In this document: piece by piece, positions 56,417 through 64,000 of the stretch
How positions within the stretch are numbered: the stretch's first letter is position 1
Layout: each line of letters begins with the position of its first letter
Source: Nemertoderma westbladi
Taxonomy: Eukaryota; Xenacoelomorpha; Nemertodermatida; Nemertodermatidae
Assembly (NCBI GenBank): GCA_032718475.1
Contig: JAUCBJ010007798.1
Location: 36,081 to 100,080 of the forward strand
DNA: 64,000 nucleotides
Direction of reading: 5' to 3'
Position numbers and translations under genes: made by a program
The notes under the pieces: model-generated
What the model saw: only the letters and a program-made list of their open reading frames with translations
Told to the model about the DNA's origin: nothing
Database searches by the model: none

Positions 56417-57041
56417 ACGTTCGTGGGGACTTCGCGCAGCACGTAGTCGGCAAGCCTTGGCATACGGTTCATATAGAGCAAATAGGGCATGTCTAGTTTG
56501 GACCCCATATCCCATGCTATAAATGTATTCATTCGATATACAATCATATGTTAATCCGCTAGGTGGTGTCAAATTGTTATTCTGCAATTTCGTACTTACC
56601 AGTGCAGCACTGTACAGCAGTACCGTACCGGTAGGCCTATGTCATTACTTCTGAGTCTCTAGCGGATCCCCAATTAAATGTCTTAACTTTTCAATTTCGT
56701 AAAAGATAGACTTCATGATTCTCTACAGGCTACCAAAATTTCAGCTCAGGAAAATGAGGCCTTCTCGAGAAATTTAACATTTTCTAAAAAACACATAATC
56801 TGTCGTAGCTGACGTCAGACTGCATGATTTTTCACCAAACTTTACAAACTTTCTAAACTTTCTCTCTACTACTTACCTACTAAGTTTGGTTCAATTCCGA
56901 ACCAGCGATAACGAGAAATTCGCGTTCAAACATTTACCAGACAGACGGACGGACAGACAGACAGATGGACATGCCCCATTTGCCCTATATGAACCGTATG
57001 CCAAGGCTCGCCGACTACGTGTCTCGCCCCACAGATTACCG
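56417..57041. mobile_element. MITE with about 75-bp TIRs (F-related)
   Basis: The left arm, from cgttcgtggggacttcgcgc through gccttggcatacggttcata to gggcatgtc, matches in reverse the right arm (gacatgccccatttgccc to ctcgccccacag at 57041). The termini resemble the F elements. The interior has a (CAGA)-type stretch next to the right arm (56940-56970) and no ORF of interest. About 625 bp. Confidence 0.75.
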
Positions 57042-58452
57042 ATGTCAGATTACCAATAATAATCTCACCTCATAACCAACTGGGGCGACACATGCCGTAG
57101 GCCACAGAGAGAGGTGAGAGAGAGGTCAAGCCACCTCAGAGGGACAAACAAGCTAGTAAGGCTAGCACCAAGGGAAAGCGCCAACAGGGAGTGGTGAGGT
57201 GAGAATTAACCAGGTTAAGCCAATAGTGGACAGGAAAGTACATTGGGGAGGACAAGAGTGCATCTTGCATCTATTGGATATTAAGGCCGCTCTGTAGTGT
57301 AGAGCTAAATGTAATATGTGTCAATGATATAACTGATGTGATTACTGATTATTAGTTAGTTGATTTCCTACAGTTGTGAGACCGGAATAGTTTTGACCGT
57401 CATCGTTACTGTTTGTATTGCATATGATTATATTCAGACTGTGCTATTATCAATTGCTGTGATTATTAACACTGACAATTAACTCTGTGTTTTTCTATGG
57501 CCTTCGGCCTAATATACATCCAGCGCTTGCCCAGCAGCCTACGAACACGACAACGCGTACAATCTACCCCGGTCGGAATCCACCACTGTCAACTCCAGTG
57601 GATTCCGTCACAATTCTTCTCAGAATATTATCCCATATCTCCCATTACGATTTATTGCCCCAACCCAGACATTCTTAGTCGTGGCGGGCGTGTCAAGCCG
57701 TGCCTGATCCACCCAATACACTCCATCCAATGCACTATCCAGGGTCCATTGTTATGCAATACACCCCTTCCCTTACACCAGCACCCAGCATGCAGCCTAT
57801 GGCCGCCACCCAATAGCAGTAGGAAGTGATTGACAAGTCACCTTCAAAACTCCATCCAGGCACCAATATTAATTGGTCTATATTATTGAGTAATTATATC
57901 TAATATTGTTCGAACGTGCACCAATCCACCGGCTCGGCTCTCCTGCCCACGGTAGTGCTGGTGCACTGTCCGCAGGCTATACATTTATTTGTGGTTCGCC
58001 CAAATAAACCTCTATGGTCTGAGAAAAAATTGCAGCTAACCTTTTAAGTCCAATCGGTACCACCCCTGATTGGACTCAGACGGTAACCAGGTGTTCTGCA
58101 CTATCGCCAAGTTCCAATAGCGTGAAGCTGCACCAAGTTTATTACGACTTTTATCTAAACTTTTCAGACGATTGTATGACTTTTCATTGCTTTATTAAGA
58201 CGTTTTTCAAAACAATTGATTATTATTAGATTTTTTCCCATTATTTGTATATTTTTTCCGGGGTATTTTTAGCAAAACAAAACGGCTAAAAATACGGTAT
58301 ATTTTCTCTGCTTTTTGGATTATTTAGAGGCTATACTATGGATCCTAACTCACCCAAAGCACCCCTCCCCGGTTTCTATCTTTTCCTCATCCCAGAGGTT
58401 TTTCTACAGTTTTACAGTAAGCTATTTCATTTATTTAGAAGGAAGCAATATA
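57042..58452. other. No gene recognised
   Basis: Short open frames at 57487-57829 are rich in Pro, Thr and Ser and show no domain. gtgcatcttgcatctattgg at 57255 recalls the ends of the MITE at 41504-42023. Otherwise unassigned. Confidence 0.45.
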
Positions 58453-59667
58453 TACGGAGCCCCTAAAGGGATATGAGAAAAAAAAAATTTTTTTTGCTAA
58501 CTCGTGCGAACGACTTAGTATGTCGTGCGAACGACTTACTAACTCGTGTGAACGACATACTAAGTCGTGCGAACGACTTAACTAACTCGTGCGAACGACA
58601 TACTAAGTCGTGTGAACGACTTACTAAGTTGTGCGAACGACATACTAAGTCGTGCGAACGACATACTACGTCGTGTGAACGACTTACAAAGTTGTGCGAA
58701 CGACATACTAAGTCGTGCGAACGACTTAACTAAGTCGTGCGAACGACTTAACTAACTCGTGCGAACGACATACTAAGTTGTGCGAACGACTTACTAAGTC
58801 GTGCGAACGACATACTAAGTTGTGCGAACGACTTAACTAACTCGTGCGAACGACATACTAAGCCGTGTGAACGACTTACTAAGTCATGCGAATGACATAC
58901 TAAGTCGTGCGAACGACATACTAAGTCGTGCGAACGACTTACTAAGTCGTGCAAACGACTTAACTAACTCGTGCGAACGACATACTAAGTCGTGTGAACG
59001 ACTTACTAAGTCGTGCGAACGACATACTAAGTCGTGCGAACGACTTAACTAAGTCGTGCGAACGACTTAACTAAGTCGTGCGAACGACTTAACTAACTCG
59101 TGCGAACGACATACTAAGTCGTGCGAATGACTTACTAAGTCGTGCGAACGACATACTAAGTTGTGCGAACGACTTAACTAACTCGTGCGAACGACATACT
59201 AAGTCGTGTGAACGACTTACTAAGTCGTGCGGACGACATACTAAGTCGTGTGAACAACTTAGTCGTGCGAACGACTTAACTAAGTCGTGCGAACGACTTA
59301 CTAACTCGTGCGAACGACTTACTAAGTCGTGCAAACGACATACTAAGTCGTGCGAACGACATCGATACCAACGGCGTTCAGCCATTGATAATAATATTTT
59401 CAACCAATAATGCCATCAACAAATGCTGTAGATTGAATTGAAAATCCCGCTATAAATGTTGTACTTTTAGTATTATTTAGCCAATCAAAGTAAAGTTAGT
59501 AAGTCGTTCGCAAGAGTTACTAAGTCGTTCGCACGCGTTAGTTAAGTCGTTCGCACGACTTAGTATGTCGTTCGCACGAGTTAGTTAAGTCGTTCGCACG
59601 ACTTAGTATGTCGTTCGCACGAGTTAGCGAAAAAAAAAATTTTTCTCATTTCTTTAGGGGCTCCGTA
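58453..59667. mobile_element. Foldback DNA element H with palindromic-repeat arms
   Basis: Ends TACGGAGCCCCTAAAG (58453) and its inverse CTTTAGGGGCTCCGTA (59667), flanked by a 6-bp direct duplication aatata (58447-58452 and 59668-59673). Next inside are poly-A/T runs in both arms. The left arm then holds about 40 units of 21/22 bp (58500-59370), the right arm about 6 units in inverse orientation (59505-59632). A unique core at 59372-59503 has no ORF. Each unit centres on gtcgtgcgaacgac. Non-autonomous; superfamily not identified. Confidence 0.85.
58500..59370. repeat. 21/22-bp palindromic repeat array, left arm of H
   Basis: Units are cgtgcgaacgac plus a 9- or 10-bp linker (ttactaagt, atactaagt, ttaactaagt). 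The gtcgt/acgac arms make each unit an imperfect palindrome. Frames encoding (ANDLLSR)n or (CERHTKS)n are repeat products, not genes. Confidence 0.93.
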
Positions 59668-60343
59668 AATATACAGTATTATTTGGGAAGAATAGAAAAT
59701 CACTGTGTTTTTGTACTATATTGAAAAGGTGTGGATGTCCGTAAATAACAAGTCATTGAAGGACCGTGTTCAAGTGGAAATATTTTATGTTAGCCGGAAA
59801 ACCAAAACACTAAGCGAAAGTAGAGCACTACCTGGAACATTTTTGAGATTCAAAGCCGTTTTAGGAGCTTATCGTGCCAAGGAGCACGAGAAATCCATTA
59901 CACCTTTCATCCCATCACCATCGAGAGCATTATTGGTCAACCTGGTCTGAGACAACGACATTCCTCCCAAGGGAACCTCGATCCCACAGGTTCCTTTTAC
60001 AATGTATCACCATCATAATTCATTATCAAAGGCAACAAGGCGGGGGGGGGGGGGGGGGGGGCTTGTTGCCATTACCGGGGGAGTTGTTCTCTCTTAATCT
60101 CAACCGGGCATAATCCATAAACTACACTTTAAAACTTAAAGTATTTTAAGAGTTATGTACGTATGTAGAACTTACCTCGTTTTTGTTATATCCAACTAAA
60201 CTAAAATATGAATTTCAATTCATGCGATATTTCCAGTTTGTTTTGAGAAATGTTAGTATTACATAAAATTGTAAGTAAAATAGCATGTTGTACAGTATGT
60301 ATGTCAGTATGTCTGATCTGGTATTTGATAAACATAACTATTA
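59668..60343. other. No gene recognised; poly-G run
   Basis: An 81-codon frame at 59705-59950 (VQVEIFYVSRKTKTLSESRA) has no known domain. A run of about 20 G lies at 60041-60061. Confidence 0.45.
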
Positions 60344-60965
60344 CTACTAGGTCGAGCAATCTCGGACAGTGGAAAAGAAATTGATGTTTTGGGCTGCCCC
60401 TAGTAGTCTATATGATTAAACTGAAGTACTGATACCTTGAGTACTTAGTAGTCTTGACTCGAATTGTAACCTTGAAGTTGGACATGCTATTTTTGAAAGA
60501 GCATTTTTGTCCTGTTGTCACACTTGACTCTTAGAAGCAGAATCCATCTTCTTTCCTAACTTCTTCGGCTTTTCTGCTGCTCTCTATCCAGGACCCAAGG
60601 TACTGGAAGTCTTCAAAGTTCTTTAATTGATTGTTATCGATGGTGGTCAGGCTTCCATTTACATTAAAAGGCATGAATTCGGTCTTAGAAGAATATGCAA
60701 TCCAACTCATCAGCAGCCTTTTCCACTTTGTTCAGTAGGCTAAAGAATTTGTGCATCTGCAAGTTTATTAGAAAGCATACATGGGGGAACCTCGACGCAC
60801 ATCCCATATCGGCGAATTAAAATCTCGTCTCAATGATAAATTATCAAATAAGATAAAGGAGCAAGTTACAGTGACACCTTACTCCTTAGGATAGCAGTCC
60901 CCTCCCCTCCCCGCCCCTCCGCAAAGTCGGTGTATGTGACTGAATGAGCGGGAATACCGGTACTG
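60344..60965 (-). mobile_element. LINE B remnant, old and interrupted
   Basis: actactaggtcgagcaatct at 60344 is a B 3' end. After a gap, 60560-60780 matches the B segment around YLGSWI to the region before FADD (tctctatccaggacccaagg, ggcatgaattcggtctta). B resumes briefly at ccgcaaagtcggtgtatgtg (60920) after about 140 bp of foreign DNA. Much more diverged than the other B copies, so an older insertion. Confidence 0.75.
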
Positions 60966-61008
60966 CTGGAAGTGAAAGTTTTCCCACCATTCCGTTGTTT
61001 ATAATCCG

Positions 61009-62532
61009 TGTAGATGGGGTATATCTTTTGCGTAGAGGTATAGCCTACATAGAGGCTACATGTAGGTATGTGTAGCCTACATGTAGATGCACGTGTAGGG
61101 TGAATGTAGGTAGGTGTAGGTAGGTCTTTAAAAACAACAATGATGAATGAATACGCCTACACGGGGTACCCGGACCCGAACTTCCTCGATGAGATGCGAA
61201 TGCGGCGAACGGGGGCGGTACCCGGAACAACCACGAAGAGATGCGCATATGGCGGGCGGTGGTACCCGAAACAACCAGGAGGAGATGCGAATACGTCGAA
61301 TGGGGGTCCCCTGAATACCCACGAGACGGAGCCTATCAATACTACAGTACTGACAAAGGAAAAAACGACTGAACGATATACCGATACATACTGTAGATCT
61401 TATGATCCTGCGGGTTCAGGCATGGAGGCTAATGACTTTGTAAGGGCCGAACGGCCCGAACCTGATGTTTCCAGTCAAGGAGGAATCGACTAACGGTTAG
61501 GGTTAGAGCTCGTCGTCGGTGTCCATGAGGGTCTGAGGATGAGTGGGTAATTCAACAAAACGCTAACAATGATACCGGACTGACTGATTGAACCAGAGTG
61601 GCGATGGTAGTCGCTGATGTATAGGCCTATATATTATATATATTATATATATCATGTATTGATTGTGGCCGTTTTAATCTACTAAACTGCCGTATCAATT
61701 TCATGATATTTTAATGGATATGCAATTGAACTTCTTCTTTCTATTAACTTTCAATGCAATCAAATATAACTGTAAAGCTATTGACTTTTCGTGTTATTGT
61801 TTTGCTGTTACTTCGAGATGGGATTTGAATCCCATCGGATTACTGATTAATTCCCATCATCGAGATGGGAATACTTTATAATGAAACAGTGTGGTGGTCC
61901 GCGGGATAGTGGGAAGGGATGGGACTGTTGCTGGTTGGTGGAATGTGACTGCCTGAAAAATTAAAACAAACAAAACTTCCAGACTTCTATATTTTTACTT
62001 TCAAAACAAAACGTCCAAAACATTTCAATGCTGAAGTACTGTTCAAGTCCCATGGATGTATGGTTGATAAACAGATAAAGAGGGGCAGAGGGGGGTCAGG
62101 GTTTCTGGTAGACTATAGTCCCCGCGATGATGGCTGTTATTCTTGTTTAGGTTACTCTTGCTCAATAAACATATAAATCAGAACGAGTTAATCTAATGGA
62201 ACGATGCCTTTCGTGGCGTTAGCATACTCAAATTTATTAGGGCATAATATTTATGACGAGTAAGGGACTTTAGTATAATCAGAACGCGATGTTTGATATT
62301 TATACAGTACTGCAGTATGCAGTAAAACCTGTTGTCTGACAGCAGACAGGTCTGCATGTTGATGTACCGTATTGTACCGTGGAGATCAGAGATTATTGCC
62401 ATACATCCTGATTGACGACCGTGTATCACGTTACTGCAAGTTGACACATAAATTATATTAATACTACACATACCTACATGAAGCCTCTTGGGTAGGCTAT
62501 ACCTCTACGCAAAAGATATACCCGTGTAGATG
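61009..62532. mobile_element. Inverted-repeat pair, possible DNA element
   Basis: gtatatcttttgcgtagagg followed by tatagcctac (61021-61050) occurs in reverse at 62492-62521. The match is nearly perfect over about 35 bp and extends weakly outward (gtgtagatg/catctacac). The 1.5 kb between holds no transposase. A TIR element or a chance inverted duplication. Confidence 0.45.
61140..61493 (+). CDS. Hypothetical 117-codon open frame with 45-bp repeats
   Basis: Starts ATG 61140 (MMNEYAYTGYPDPNFLDEMR) and ends at 61493. The DNA at 61188-61310 holds three diverged units of about 45/46 bp sharing gagatgcgaat and ggtacccg. GC content is higher than the surroundings. The minus strand is also open over the repeat. 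No domain recognised. It could be repeat-driven chance. Confidence 0.2.
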   Translation: MMNEYAYTGYPDPNFLDEMRMRRTGAVPGTTTKRCAYGGRWYPKQPGGDANTSNGGPLNTHETEPINTTVLTKEKTTERYTDTYCRSYDPAGSGMEANDFVRAERPEPDVSSQGGID

Positions 62533-64000
62533 TGTACTATACCAAAGGCTGCATCTTTGTGTGGCCCCTGATGAATATCCCAGGAGTTCTCTAGTCTGCC
62601 GATAAAAAGATAAAACCCTCTGGTTAATAATGTCGTAATGTTCACAATCCTATTGAATATTAACATAAATTTATTTCACGGCCAGTAGATTGACTGAAGA
62701 AGATACGCAATGCGTATGTCATTGCACCTCATAATAGCCTCTCTCTTCAACAAGTCAACCCCACCGCTAGCGACACTGGCTGTTTCCGCTGACGGGGCTT
62801 TGTCCCTGTGTCTATCAACGTGCCCCTGATGCAGTACAGTAGGGACCTCTTTTGAGGAGCAATATTATTATTGCCGCGGATCTGCATATACTCTAGGTCA
62901 GACCTAGCCAGAAGTAGAATCCTGACCAACCATCTGACCATCGACAAGAATAGATGAATCGGAGCCCCCCCCCCCCCCCCCCCCCCCCCCTTCGAGCCTA
63001 CAAAGTACAAAAATATTAACAAAAAAATTATTGTATTTAAATTAATAAATTAATATAGAAGGATCTCTATATAGAATTAATATCTCTATGTAGAAGAACT
63101 TCAAAACATTATGTACAATGTGTCGAACACGGAAATACTAAACTTTATCGAGTGGCTCAAATAATACCTTCTCTGTCACAAATAGGGAAACACTCAAATG
63201 GATGGCCAAGTCAGGCAGCCAATCAGCAGATACTAAGCTTCTGGCAAACAAGTTGGGAGCTGACAAACTGTGTACGTTACATATCACAGAAGACTAACAT
63301 AACTGTGTATAGGCAAGGCCTACCTTTAACGTGACTGTGGCTATATAATTCTATGAGCCGGAAGGCCGACAGTATAACTAATTGCTTTGAACAATTCGAT
63401 TAGTTTATTTAGCAAGATAATTTTAGAGATCATTTAAAACTTCGGTTTCTTTAAATTAATCTGGGAAGCTTTAGCTAAAAGAAATTTCTCCGGGGAAATT
63501 TATATTTGTATATAAAACTGGCCTTACGAGTGCAACGACACCCCAGGGAGGTTAACATTTCGTTTCCTGTGCGCCTTCTTCATATATATAATTAGGTAGA
63601 GCGTACAGCCTGCCTAACCTGTACGTACACGTACTCTCACCTAAATAGGATAGTGCTGTATGCCATTCTCAAAATTATATGCGAGAAATTAGCGTAGGGG
63701 AATAATTACTCTATCTGTCATTCATTTGTCGTCATCCGTTGTAACAACGTCTCATAAAAAGACGTTTCCAAAACTCAAAAATCACAATTCAAACTAACAG
63801 TCCTATCTACCCATATATCAGTTCAGTTTGTCATCAGGAGTCTGAGACCAATCATCTTCCTATCAGCCGCGTAGCCAGGAATTTCCTACGGTAGGGTCCC
63901 AGACCCCAAATTGTAATTCATATTTATAGTAGTTGTGCGTGTGGGGGAAGAGCCCCCCCAGCGTAGTCCAGGTGTGATTGTTTGGAATTTTAACAAAATG
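62533..64000. other. No gene recognised; long poly-C run
   Basis: AT-rich DNA with a 25-bp C run at about 62966-62991 and short open frames without domains. Confidence 0.5.

Noticed and set aside
57487-57829. Pro/Ser-rich protein
   Set aside because: Two overlapping frames are equally open; no motif. It might be a trace of an element but cannot be supported.
58473-59403. Repeat proteins such as (CERHTKS)n or (HDLVCRS)n
   Set aside because: They are readings of the palindromic 21/22-bp repeat in the foldback element; both strands are open alike.
58453-59667. CRISPR array
   Set aside because: The linkers are 9-10 bp and nearly constant, not unique spacers. The array lies in a eukaryotic TIR element with a TSD, and no cas genes exist.
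59705-59950. 81-codon open frame
   Set aside because: No recognisable domain and no neighbouring coding evidence; left unassigned.

Overview
The window is metazoan genomic DNA made almost entirely of transposable elements and tandem repeats. I found no convincing cellular protein-coding gene and no functional tRNA or rRNA gene. The mix of APE-endonuclease LINEs, a Ty3/Gypsy LTR element, long-TIR DNA elements, tRNA-derived SINE heads and large minisatellites points to an invertebrate. Frequent accggta and taggcctac words suggest a marine deuterostome, perhaps an echinoderm; that is a weak, memory-based inference. Prokaryotic features (operons, RBSs, CRISPR, origins) do not apply.

Four LINE families are named here for convenience. 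A and B are RTE-like: one APE-RT ORF, a very short 3' UTR and a (TAG)n tail. C and D are CR1/L2-like. A copies lie at 1-2179 (+), 3901-5862 (+), 14619-18726 (-), 19948-22780 (-), 40646-41271 (-) and 43497-47226 (+). B copies lie at 13917-19947 (+, interrupted), 43064-49629 (-), 42721-52490 (-) and a decayed remnant at 60344-60965 (-). C is at 29080-31540 (+). D copies are at 15441-16248 (+) and 16986-17473 (-).

Layout. 0-6 kb: two A copies with open RT frames. 6-22.9 kb: a deep nest inside a long-TIR AT-rich element (E). It holds a dead Gypsy element (6750-13880, minus) whose 3' LTR is split by a 2.2-kb DNA element, followed by a B LINE carrying two A insertions, one of which carries two D insertions in opposite orientation. 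22.9-28 kb: two tandem copies of a 1.6-kb DNA element (F). 28-33 kb: microsatellite, 13-bp minisatellite, LINE C, a 26/29-bp minisatellite and a hairpin MITE. 33.8-37.95 kb: a 4.1-kb array of a 23-bp unit with a 1334-bp (58-unit) higher-order period. 40.6-42 kb: A fragment, SINE head, MITE. 42.7-52.5 kb: B inside B, with A inside the inner B, resolved by target-site duplications. 52.5-56.4 kb: an unidentified decayed gag-like gene with a coiled coil, an Asn-rich tract and two CCHC zinc knuckles. 56.4-64 kb: a MITE, a 1.2-kb foldback element (58453-59667) with a 6-bp TSD and arms of palindromic 21/22-bp repeats, a B remnant and an inverted-repeat pair.

The most informative signals are the foldback element, the gag-like locus, the higher-order satellite, and two A copies about 24 kb apart that share the same junction with B and several private changes.
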